DNA from: Peribolospora baueri
Lineage: Eukaryota; Basidiomycota; Peribolosporomycetes; Peribolosporales; Peribolosporaceae
Assembly: GCA_029717555.1 (NCBI GenBank)
Contig: JAMDHS010000044.1
Span: 62,001 to 126,000, forward strand
Reading direction: 5' to 3'
Length of the DNA: 64,000 nt
How positions within the stretch are numbered: the stretch's first letter is position 1; each line of letters opens with the position of its first letter. A program made the translations under genes and the position numbers. The notes under the pieces were generated by a model. That model saw nothing but the letters and a program-made list of their open reading frames with translations. It did no database searches and was not told the DNA's origin. This document shows, piece after piece, positions 1 through 10,649 of the stretch.

Positions 1-120
1 CCCCCCTCGTTCGCTTATTCACTCGTCGCTTTTGCAAGGCGCCGCCGTCCAACGTAGTCCTTTACGTAGATAGGCAATTCATGATTCGAAATGCACGAAC
101 GTCGTCCGTCTTATATATCC

Positions 121-2552
121 TTATCCGCCCGTCTCTAGTCCTTCCTTCCACGGGCCCACTACGTCGTACACGCTCACGCCCAAGGCCTGCAGCGAGGCGA
201 AGCATTCGACGAGTCGACGGACCTCGGAGGGGACGTCTGACGGGGGTCCTTGCCGCGCCGCGGTGGCCTCGGCGTCGGAGAAAGGCGAGGCGCGTGGCTG
301 GCGCGCGGCGGCGAGGAGAAGCCTAGAAACGATGCGGGTGTTGCCAAACAATCTCTTGAGGTATCTATCGATGAGCACGCCGCCGGCGTGGTCGAGCCGT
401 CGACCGCCGAAGTGTCGTCGAGCGGCGACGGTCGTGTTGGCCAGGAGGTCGATCGCCCTCTTGAGGCCCGCTCGACCGTGCCAAGGCGCGTCCCAGTTCA
501 GGGCGGCGAGGACGGCGCGTCCGTGCATGCTAAACAGTCGGTTCACCTCGGCCGGAATGTCCTGGACGGAGCGAGACTCGAGCCAGAGCTCGACGCCTCG
601 GTCGCCGATGATGGCGAGCGTGTCTAAGAGAAGCGCCAGGTCGCGGTCCGGACCCGACGGGTCGAAGCCGAAGCCCTTGGCGACGAGGCGGATCGCGGCC
701 GAGCGTTGTCGACGACGTAGCCGTCCTTCTAGCGCATCGAGCTGCGCTTCGTCTTCATCCCTCTTCTTCTGGGCCTTTGTCGTTCGCCCGCTCGCAGAAG
801 ACGGTCGCGCGTTTTGCTCCTCCGGGGAGTCGGAGTCCACGTCACTCGCTTCCGACACCGGTGGTAAGGAGGCTCGAGAAGGGAGGCAAAGAGTGAGGAG
901 GGCGGCGAGGCAGGAGAACGCGTCGTCCATCTCATCGCAGGCGAGGTGCAGACGGACGTAGAGGTAGAGTTGCTGTGCCATCTCAAGACACTCCTCGTCC
1001 GGCGTTCTCCCAGCTCCGTCGGGGACGGGGACGGCCATGTCGATCAACTCGCTGATCCTCCGGACGAGGAGATCACCCAACGTGCTCCTTCGGCTCCGAC
1101 GTTTCGCTAGAGCATCCGTCTCCACGCAAGCCATGCCGCGGATGATCATCGGTCTGCCTCGGAGCTTGTTCGACGACGACGACGACGAGCTGCGCGTCCC
1201 GTCATCCGCTCGGTGGGACGAAGCAAACACCTGGCGAGCCATTTCTAACGGCAAGTCGCGTAGACGATGTCGAAGGCGATTGAACGCCGGATCGGGCAAG
1301 AGTCGAAGAGGAGCGGAGACGGCATGGAGGAGGGTGGTGAGGAAATGGGCGTCAGGAGCTAGGCCATGGGAATGCATGTTGGACAGGATCGTGGAGATCT
1401 GGCGTAGGAAGGCCATTAAGAGCGACTCAAAGTCGACGGGGTCGACCTGCCACACGCGCGAAGAGCGCACCACCGGGCCTGTAGCGCGGAGCTGGGTCGT
1501 CGTCGAAAGTTTGGCGGTTAGTATGGAGAGTCGGGCTTGGAGAATGCGCTGAAAGGAAAGCACGGTCGGTCGAACGCGGAAGCGAGCCATATCAGAGGCG
1601 ACGTCAACGACGAATTGCGGGTCGCCGTGCCTGAGGAAGCCGTCCATGACGGCCTCGCACAGTCCGGTCCAGCGCCCGTCGTCGGCTCCGCTCTGTCCTT
1701 GTGTGACCTTGGCCTCCTCCTGATCGCCATCCTCGTCCGTCTGCCATTCCACGGCGGCCTTCCAACCGTTCCAGAACACCTCCAAAGCCCTAGCCGATTT
1801 CTGTCGGACGGCGGCGAAGCAGAGCGACTCGTACGCATCGGGGCTGAGAAGAAAGTGACGGGCGGTGAGCATGTCGTGGAGCCAGAGAGCAAATTCGGTA
1901 GGGAGAGGGACGAGATGCTGGAGGGCGCCGCCTCGGGCCAAGTGCACGGAGACAAGGTCGCGACGACGGGTGGCCTTCTTCGTCCCCATGTCGTCCAAAA
2001 GTCTGTCGGGCGCGAAACGTAAGAGGCGTCCGATGAGCCGCACCTGGACGCTCGACGGACCGAGCCGGCCGCGGTGGTCCACGCTGGAGAACTCCGGCGT
2101 GCCTTGTTGTTGCCCCTGATCCGCCCTCATCCCATGTACACGCTGGAGCTCGCTCGCGTGTCTCCTTCCGAACAGAGGCGAACTTTGGACGCGCGCCGCT
2201 AGGAGCGATTTGGGCAGAGTGCCGAGGTGGGTGAGCCTGATGAATTCGACCAGCGGGTCGGCGGAGGACAGACGATTACGCCCACGCCCACGCCCACGCC
2301 CATCTCGCTCCCGGGCGAGCGAGTTGTTGTTGTCGTCGCCGTCGGGTCGTCGTCGCGAGACGTCGGACACGGTCGTCATCTCGCCGCTCGCCGAGTTGGA
2401 ATGGCGCTTCCGAGCGGCGGAGGGGAGCCTGAGAGTGAACTGGGGGAGCGGCGACGGCGCTGAGACGGTCGGTCGTCGCCGGGTAGCGTCGGCCGTGGCG
2501 GCTTCGTTCGAGCCGGCGATAGGCAAGCAAGACGAAGGGGAGAAGGAAGCGG

Positions 2553-2588
<36 letters not shown>

Positions 2589-2793
2589 AGACGGGCCTGC
2601 CGGCGGGCGGCCATACCCCGGGAGACTGGACAGGAGGAGATGGATGGGAAGCGGGGGAGAGGCCATGTCGTGTGTGAACGGAAAAAGCGGTAGAGAAGGC
2701 AGGGAGAAGGAAAGGGGGCGGTAGGGCGGCGGGGAGGAGGTTATCGACATACGGCGGCAGCGTTCTTGCCCTCCTGGCCGTCCGTCCAAGCAT
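121..2793 (-). CDS. PPR-like mitochondrial protein, intronless
   Basis: Single uninterrupted frame of 890 codons. I start at the ATG at 2793 because it opens a basic, hydroxylated, acid-poor N-terminus (MLGRTARRARTLPP...) typical of mitochondrial presequences; the frame stays open upstream to about 3054 but without a better ATG. Residues about 70-80 are a serine run encoded by an AGC/CTG triplet array, followed by a Ser/Pro/Arg-rich disordered stretch to about residue 230. The rest is helical. A segment near residues 465-490 (HGLAPDAHFLTTLL) has the G-x-x-PD pattern of a pentatricopeptide repeat, and another near 380-415 (FRVRPTVLSFQRIL) is similar. PPR proteins of fungi usually bind organellar RNA; that role here is inference. 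I cannot assign an orthologue. It is the only gene in the window without introns. Confidence 0.65.
2552..2590. repeat. CTG/CAG triplet array inside the PPR-like CDS
   Basis: About a dozen CTG triplets on the plus strand, read as AGC serine codons on the coding strand. Length polymorphism between strains would change only the serine run. A short GCCCAC array (about 2277-2302) lies in the same gene. Confidence 0.9.
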
Positions 2794-5780
2794 CGCCCCG
2801 CGTCGATGAGGTGAGATGTCATGCAGGCCCCGCCGCCGAGTGATGGGATTCCGGCGGCGCCTCTCGTTTCGTTGTTTCTCTGCTCGAAGCAAAAGCAGGA
2901 CGAGAGGGCGAGGTGGGGTCGGGCGAGGGTCGAACGAAGGAAGGGATGGCGATTTGCGGGTCAGAAGAAATGAAAGTGGGAAAGAGTCGCCGGTCCGACT
3001 TGGAAGCGCGCAAAGCCGTTTATCCCCGGCGCATGGGCTACTGCGGCAAAGCACGGTCCACCTTGTCCATCATTGCCCGCTGCTGCTGCTACTCTCGCTG
3101 TGCCGAACGATTCATCATCAACCATTCATTCATTCACGGGCGTTCACTCCGGGGAGCGAACGCCACAGAGAGTCTGTTTGTGCTCGTGCACGAATGGGCT
3201 GGCGCGACGGCGTGGACGGGGAGGCGCCCAGCGACCATACCTATACCCACCACGCCTTGCACGGCGGTATAGATATGAACCCGCGTAAATAAATGGCTTG
3301 CTGGCCGGCGCCCAGCTGTGAATGAGCGGGCGATGCTGATGTTTTTTGTTGGAGCGCCCGCGAGGAGCAGCGTCGGGCGGTCTTTCGATATTCCAACCGT
3401 TGCTCAGGATCATCGTTTCATTCCTGCACGCCCTCGCTAGCCAGCGCTCGTTCTTGGCCGTGTAGCTACGGTCGGTCGGTCGGTCGGTCGGTCGCGCTTC
3501 GAGCCTGCACCACACCTCCACTAATTGCAGTTGGAGAGGCGTCCGTTGGAGGGAGCGAACGGGTTTGGAGCATCGAGCGCGGTGGTCGGGGACGATGGTA
3601 TGGTGTGGTGTGGGGTCTCCCGCCGGCCCTGTCCCACGGGCGGCGCGGAGCGCATACGGAACTTTTGTTGACCTTTTTCGTTTTTTTCACACGCCTGCGC
3701 CTGGGAGTCGACGGGGACGAGGGAGGAGACGGGGTGGGATATACGGTGGTGACCACGTGAGCGTACCCATAACGCAAGCGCTCTCCCACGCTGGGTGGGG
3801 CGCAGGCTGGTGTACTTTATGCATGGCGACGATGGACGACGACGACGGGACAACGGGACGAGGGATTTACGCGGGCCGCCGCGGGCGTGGTTCGGCTCGC
3901 TTGGACGGGCCAGCATTACACTACACTACAGCTGGGTGGCGCCAGCGCCGTGTGTCGACGGGGAGATGGAAGGAGCACTCGGCGTCGGAAAGCTGCACGC
4001 AACCGCTCCGCTTCTGGCGTCGGCTCGGCGGGGGACTGGAGTGGGACTGCAATGCAAGGATCGTCTGCAAACATGGTTGGATTCGCATTCGCATTCGCAC
4101 GACGACGCGCACTTCGACGTGGAGACCCAGGTCAGTCATAGTTACGGTCCCACGGTACTTGCGATACGTGCAAGAGAGGGTGTGACGACACGGGTGGACT
4201 GCGGGAGATGATCACGGACGTCCGCCTGTCGCAGGTCGCAGCTTGCAGCTCGCAGCATGCGGGCCGGATAGATGGATCTCGCTTTGCACTGCATCGCTTC
4301 GCACCGCATCGCATGGCGTCGTGTCCGTCGCATTACATATCACATCGTATGTCAGATCCTATGGTCCTCTGACCGCGCAAAAAAAAGAAAAGAAACAAGG
4401 ATTGAAAGAAAAAGGAAAGAAAAAGGTAAGAAAGCATGCCGATCGGACGAGGCCGTGCCGTGCGAGAGACAGCGACGGCCACGGCCACAGCGTGTATATG
4501 AGTTGGAGTGACCAAATCGAGTAAACCGCGGAAAAACGGACGGACGGACGGACGGACGGACAGGATTAAGGAAGGGAGGGAAGGGAGGGAGCGAGGCGAG
4601 CAAAAAGCGAAAACACGCCTCGCCTCGCATCGCCTCGCATCGATCGTATCGTCAAACGTTCCCCGTCGTTTCGTCTCGCCTCGTTTCGCCTCGTTTCGTT
4701 TGTCCGCCCAGTGACCAGGCGTGGCGTGGCGTCGAGGCGGAGGCGCGCCCCGGGCTGCGCGCAGCAAACGAACCAAGGAAGCGTACAGGAGCGCTTGGGA
4801 CGGACGGGTCGAGGAATGTGGTGGGAACGGACGGAAGGACGGACGGACTGGGCTGGGTTGGGTTGGCTAGCTAGCCAGGGCTAGTGAGGTGAGGCTTTGC
4901 GTTGGTGTCGTCGTGCCCGGCCCCGACGCCATCCCTCCACTCGGTCGGTCGGGGGTACGACGAGGGCAAAGGGGACTACAATACTGTATCTAACTTGTCG
5001 TCTGCCTGCCTGCCTATCTATCGCTCTGGTGGACGACAACAAACGACAAGGGAAGGCCCGCTCCACTGCATCGCAATCACGCCGCGCGCCCGACCGCATT
5101 ATTTGTCCTTCCAAATGCCTCCGTCGAGACGATGGATGGGCGCGACCGAGGGCGGGCGGAACCAAATAAAAGAAGAAAAAAAAAAAAAAAGGAAGGAAAA
5201 AGAGAGGCGACGCACGAGGTGGCGCTCGCACGTCGACCGAGGCGTGATGTGCGGTGCGGTGCGGATGGCGGATGGCGGATCGATGCGGAGCGCTGGCTGA
5301 CTGGCTGGCCGGCCGGGTGACCGGCTGACTGGAGTTGTGGAGTGATGTGGAACGAGAGGAAGGGACGGAAAGAGCGGGAAGCGGAGAAAGGAAGAAAGGA
5401 AAGAAAGAAGGAAAAAGGGACGAAGAAGCGGGACAAAGGGCCAGCTGTGCGCAGACGTGCGTGCGTGCGCCGTCGCCTCCAGCGGCGAAGAAGAAAAAAA
5501 ATAGCGAGCTGCTTTGCCGGACCCGCCCGTACTGGTTCTTTGCTACGCTACGCTACCCCATCAGCGGCACCATTTCCCTTCGACGCGTGCTCCGTCGCTG
5601 CATGCCTATCGGGCCGGCCGGTATCTTGGACGGAGGTATAAGCCACGGTTTGGTTAGTGGTTAGTCGATCTTGGTGCCAAAAGGCTTGTGTGCATTGGGC
5701 GGGTGATGGGAGGAGAGAGAGAGAGAAGAGAAGAGAGACACACAGAGACGACCGACGGACGGAGACCGCGCGAGCCGGGT

Positions 5781-5835
5781 CTTGCCTTGTCTTGTCTTGC
5801 CTTGCCTTGTCTTGTCTTGTCTTGTCTTGTCTTGC
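5781..5835. repeat. CTTGT/CTTGC pentamer microsatellite
   Basis: Eleven consecutive pentamers with T/C variation at the fifth base, in the long intergenic region upstream of the velvet gene. Confidence 0.9.
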
Positions 5836-6480
5836 CTCGTCTCGTATCCGTCCATTCATCCAAGGATGGGCGGGCGGCTACAAATGGTGGTTGACGCATG
5901 AGGCAAGTATCGAGAAAAGAAAAAGGTGTTGAGTGATCGCATCCCATCCCATCCGTCCGTTCGGGCGGGCAGCACAGCCAGCATGTCGCACTCCGGCGGG
6001 CGTCAACAGCAATGTCTCAGATGATGAGCTAGGGCGTGTACGAGGGCGAGCAAGGAAGATTCGATGCGAACCTGTCGCCGTTGCCGTCTCCGTTGCCGTC
6101 CTTGATCGTGGATGTTGACGGCGCTCGACATGAACATGGACATGGATGTGGATGTGGAGTGAATAGCCGCCTCATGCATCGGTGAAGACAGGGGGACGAT
6201 GCAGCTGACGACGAGGGGAGAGGAGGGTCGAGGGGGAGGGAGCCATGGCGTACTGTTTGTCTGGTTGTCTATCTATCTGTTTGTCTGTTTGTCTGTCTGT
6301 GCGTCTGTGTGTCGCTCGCTGGCTGTGCGTGACAAGAGGTGAATGAAGCGTGTCCAGAGGGCCGTATCGTGTCATGTCATGTACTGTTGGTCCAATGCGA
6401 TGGATGACGAGCGAGATGGAGGGACGATGGAGAACAACCGACGATCAAGGCGAGCTGAGCTGACCGATGGAGGACGACAT

Positions 6481-6556
6481 GACTTGGACTTGACTTGGAC
6501 TGGACTTGACTTACCTGGACTTACCTTGACTTACCTGGACTTACCTTGACTTGACT
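6481..6556. repeat. Degenerate GACTTGGACTT / GACTTACCTG tandem repeat
   Basis: About 76 bp of imperfect 10-11 bp units mixing GACTTGGACT, GACTTACCTG and GACTTACCTT. Low-complexity expansion; no coding potential. Confidence 0.85.
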
Positions 6557-7871
6557 AACTGGCTCGCCTCGCCTCGCCGGCGCTAGCCTCGCACGAGCAT
6601 CGACCCAATGTCGGTCACTCTCTAACCCAAGCCGGCCTTTTTCTCAGCCAGACACACAAACACGGCCACCATCGCAAGCTCTAACCTCCTCCTTCTTTTC
6701 CTCTTCTTCTCCTCTCCGCACCGCCTCCATCGTCTTTCCATGCCACTTTTTCGCGTGGACGTCGGCGGGGGTCGGTCCAAGAGGCGACCGCCAGATCCGC
6801 CGCGTGAGCCATGTAAGTCAGACCTTGTCTCACCTGTTGTCTTCCTCTTCCTCTTCGGCTCCGTCCTCGTTTCCTCGTTCGCTCGTTCGCCTCAAGGGAC
6901 CAGAGGGAAGAAGGAAGGGAACCCAAAGTCGGCCCGGACCGACGTCGGACGGACCGACGACGGAGAGACTCTCTCCCTCTCTCCCCCGGTAAACAAACAA
7001 TCCCTTCCCCCTCGCCCCCAAAGCCTGCGGCAGGGCCAAATGTCTCACCTCGGGCGCCTCGCTCGCCCTTGGCACCCCCTTGTCGCTCCAACGCTCAGAA
7101 CTCTCTCCTTCTCTGTCCTGGCTCGCCCGGATGGCGACTGACCGACAGAGAGTCGAGTCGAGGCACGGCAAGCAAGGCGACGAGAGACGGACAAACAGAG
7201 GAGCGATGGAGAATGGGATGGGTTGGATTGGGTTGGGCACGTCCGGTTCGGTTGGCTTGAAAAGGGAAACCGTCCCTCTGTGTCGCCCGTTCCGGAACAC
7301 CACGTTTGCCACCTTCCATCTGTCCATCCATCTCTTTTACCTTCTGTCTTTTTTTCTCTGTCTGCACGCTCGGCTTCCCGTCGTCGTCGCTAGATCGGTT
7401 TTGACCAACCAACCCACCCCCCTTTCTTTGCCTCCTTTCAGACCAGGCAGCTCCTTCCATCGCTCGCCGGACGACCCTGTCACCCCACCATTCATCCTAC
7501 CACCTCTATCACCGAGACGCTCGTCCCTCGAAACCTTAACCTCGCTTGTCTTTCCTTCGCTTCCCAGTCCAGTCCGCCTCGGAAAGGAAGAAAGAAGTAG
7601 AGCCCGGCGCATCACACACAAACACTCACGCAAACACACACAAACACTCACCCACACCCCACCGACGTCGATCGTCGACGTCTCCTCGCTCCCTTCGCCG
7701 ACATCGCCGGCCCATCAACGGTTCGACCTGGTGGCCCCTTTCTCCGCCACTTTCGACGTCGCCGACGACGACGGCCACTCGCTTTCTCTCCGCTCTTCTG
7801 CCTCCTCTTTCCTAACGTTGACAACAACAAGCATAAAAACGGCCAAGGTTGTACGCTCGTCGGGCTCGGCC

Positions 7872-9575
7872 ATGGCCAGCTCACGTCGGACCAACCGCAT
7901 GACCGCAGAGGCGCACGCCGGTCCTTCTTCCTCCTCCTCCCTCGGCGCCCTCCTCACCCCACCAGGCAGCCCCTCCTCCTCCCGCTCCCCTACAAGCCGA
8001 CCCCGCTCAAGGCCCGGCACGCCCCTCCGAAGGTCCCCCGGTCGCGTCTCGTCGACGTCCTCGTCGACATCGACCTCGTCTTTTGTTAACGAGGACGATC
8101 GGCTTTTCGTATTGGATTTTGGACATACGTATACTCTTCGCGCTTCAAAGTCTACCGCCGCCCTACGAGCTGCCAGCGACGAGTCGCGGCCTATGCCGGC
8201 TGGTCCGGCGGTAGAGGTTGCGGAGGGCGTTGCCAGTGCGTCCGCCTCTGCGTCTGGTAGCGGCTCGAATGGGCGAAGAGGCGGAGGAAGCGGGGGCGGA
8301 GGCGGGGGCGGAGGAGGAGGCGATGGAGGCGGCCAGAGGAGCGTCTCGGGGACGAAGCGGAGAAGAAGCCATTCCCCGCCTGAGCGCCAACCCGGTGGTG
8401 ATAGTGGCAGTGGCAATGGCGCGGGCGCGGGCAGTGGGAGCGGACAGGGACAGGGCGGCCGTGGTATGGAAGAGGAAGAACAAGGGATGTGAGTCGACGG
8501 CTCCCCTCCATCACTGCCCGACGCCGCGCCGCCTTCTCACCCCAGTCCCTCTTTTTTTTTTTTTTGCCCCGCCGCACAGACGTTACGTCTTGACAACTAT
8601 TCAACAACCCAACACGGGCAGCGCCTTTGGCACCAACGTTCTCGCTAGGCTTCCCATCGCCCCCCCGCTCATCGTACAGCTCAAGGTGTATGATTCGCGA
8701 GGTGAAGAGGTGTCAGCGTGAGCGTGTGATTGGTTGTCTGTTCGTTCGTTTGTCCCGCCCCACTGCTCATACCCCTTTCTCCGTCTCCGCCTTCTCAGCA
8801 ACGAGGAAATGCCCTTTTTGATCTGCCACTGCTCCCTCCTCACCGCCTCGGGCCTCCCCGCGGACATGCTCGAACCGGTGCCCACCCCCATCCCTACCAC
8901 CACCGAACAGACCGAACCGCCGCCCGCACACACGCCCTCCTCCTCCTCCTCCTCCTCCTCCTCCTCACGGCGACCGAGCGGCTCTCGGCGACAACCCCCG
9001 CCGCGGCCAATATCCCCACCGCCGCTTCCACCGCCGCGATCCCCCTCCCATCTCATCTCCGGGCCCGTTCGGATGCTCTACGGCTCCGTCGTGTCGAGCC
9101 CTCACACCGTCCCCGATCTTCAGGGCCGGATGGGAAACTTTTTCGTCTTTCCTGAGATTAGTGTTAGGGCTAGGGGGAGGTATCGGTTGCAGGTTAGGCT
9201 TATGAGGCTTCCTAGGTGGGTGTTTTTCTTTTCCTCTGGAGTCACCGGACCGAATCTGACGCTCATCCTTTTTACCTTTTTACCTTTTTTTTCTCCTTCC
9301 CGGAAGACCCACCGAATCTCCCATCTCCAGAAACGCTTTCGTCACGGAGGTCCAGACAGCCCCTTTCGAGGTGCATCTGGCGGAGAATTACCTTGCACCG
9401 TGTGAGTGGCGGTTGCTGGAAGGGACACGCAGAGAGGTCGCTTTGATGACCAAGTAGGCTCACGTCGTCTTGTCCTTTCCGTCTCGTCTCGCCTCCGCTC
9501 CCAGTCGTCACCGACATCACTCGACATTTCGCAAGGGCCGGCGTGGGCCAACTGTTACCCCCAGGGAGCTACTAA
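7872..9575 (+). CDS. Velvet-domain transcriptional regulator (VosA/VelB class)
   Basis: Five exons, join(7872..8488, 8580..8717, 8799..9215, 9307..9401, 9505..9575), 445 residues. Velvet proteins are fungal DNA-binding regulators coupling development, light response and secondary metabolism, acting as homo- and heterodimers in the nucleus. Residues 1-205 are disordered, Ser/Pro-rich with a long Gly run and a basic KRRRSHSPPER patch. The velvet fold starts about residue 208 (YVLTTIQQP, then APPLIVQLKV), continues with FLICHCSLL, GSVVSSPHTVPDLQG, FFVFPEISVRARGRYRLQVRL, and ends with the family's last element TDITRHFARAGV just before the stop. A Pro/Ser-rich insertion of about 60 residues (about 277-335) splits the domain. 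The acceptor of exon 4 is AAG. The frame is open upstream to 7080, so an N-terminal extension is possible. Which velvet paralogue it is I cannot tell. Confidence 0.85.
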
Positions 9576-10649
9576 AGTTCGATGACGCTGGCCGAAACGA
9601 CTGTCACCTCGACCACCACGTCGACGCCGGTCGCGCCGCGTCGTTCATTCAAAACCCTCGCCCCGTCCGTCGACTTGTCGTCTCGCCCTTCGCTTTAACT
9701 CCCAACTGCGCACCTCTACCTTATCGCTCCAGCATGTCTCTACAGACACGACCCGCTTTGGCCTCCTTGGACTTTGCTCTGCCTTGCCCTCCTTAACCCT
9801 CGCCATCGGTCGTACCACTCCCTCGCCTGACCTGATCGCTACCACCACCCTCCGTTCCGTTCCGTTCTCCCCTTGCTTCTCTTCTCTTGTCTTGTCTTGT
9901 ACGCCCCGGTCAGCTGGCTGTAATGTTGTTCCGGCCAGTCTTCATTTATCTTTCGTCCCGTTCTCGTTTTCCTCCGGGTCTCATCGTTCCTCCCCTCTCC
10001 TCTTCGCCTCGGGCATTCGCTTTTTTTTCTTCTTTTTCTTTTTTTTTCTATTTTCCCTCGCTCACCAGCTCATTTACGCCCGCCCGTTCTTTGTCTGTCT
10101 GTCCCTCGTCTTGTCCCGTTTCGTTCGTCCCCCTGCACGCGCACTCTACTCCGCAGTGCATATATATGTATGTAACCATAGATGCACGAGTGATCTAAAG
10201 CGAACATACTTATCGTTCCTCTCACCTTCCTTCCTTCGCCCACCCCACCCACCGCACCGTGCCCGGCTCGCCTCGCAGTCTCCTTGCCACCGGCACCGCC
10301 CGACTTCCCCAGGCCGCGTGCTCGCCGGTTTGACAAGTAGATCGAGTGAGCGCCGAAGCGCCGAGGCGGACATGGTGGGGCCGAGCGGATGGGTAGGAGG
10401 ACGCGCCGGAGGTGGGGTGGTGGAGGGAAAGAGGGGAAACCGATCCCATCCGAGTTGACGTGCGTTGGCTTGGCTTGGGTTGGCGTGGGTATCATCTACA
10501 GTGCGCGTCATCGCCGGTAGGCAAGGTATCGTCGTGCGCCTCACTCGTCTCACGCGCGCGTTTGATTGACCCCCCAAGGTCGTCCGTCCGTCCGTCCATC
10601 CATCCATCCATCCCGTCATACATCCATTCATCACATCGCCTAAGAAGAA
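9576..10649. other. Convergent intergenic region, velvet/MRS2
   Basis: Holds the 3' flanks of two convergent genes. A T-rich tract lies at about 10020-10060 and a short TATATATGTATGTA stretch near 10160. I see no gene here. Confidence 0.6.

Larger units (their letters stand above)
2794..7871. other. 5-kb gene-free region between divergent PPR-like and velvet genes
   Basis: I find no frame here with codon texture, splice structure or family motifs. It is unusually rich in simple repeats: GGTC (3470-3494), CGGA (4537-4562), CTTGT/CTTGC pentamers (5781-5835), GACTTGGACTT-type decamers (6481-6556), purine runs near 5160-5200 and 5340-5430, and CT-rich tracts from about 6690 to 7870. Poly-pyrimidine stretches just upstream of 7872 look like promoter or long 5' leader of the velvet gene. 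Long upstream regions are common for fungal developmental regulators, so this may be mostly regulatory. Confidence 0.6.
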
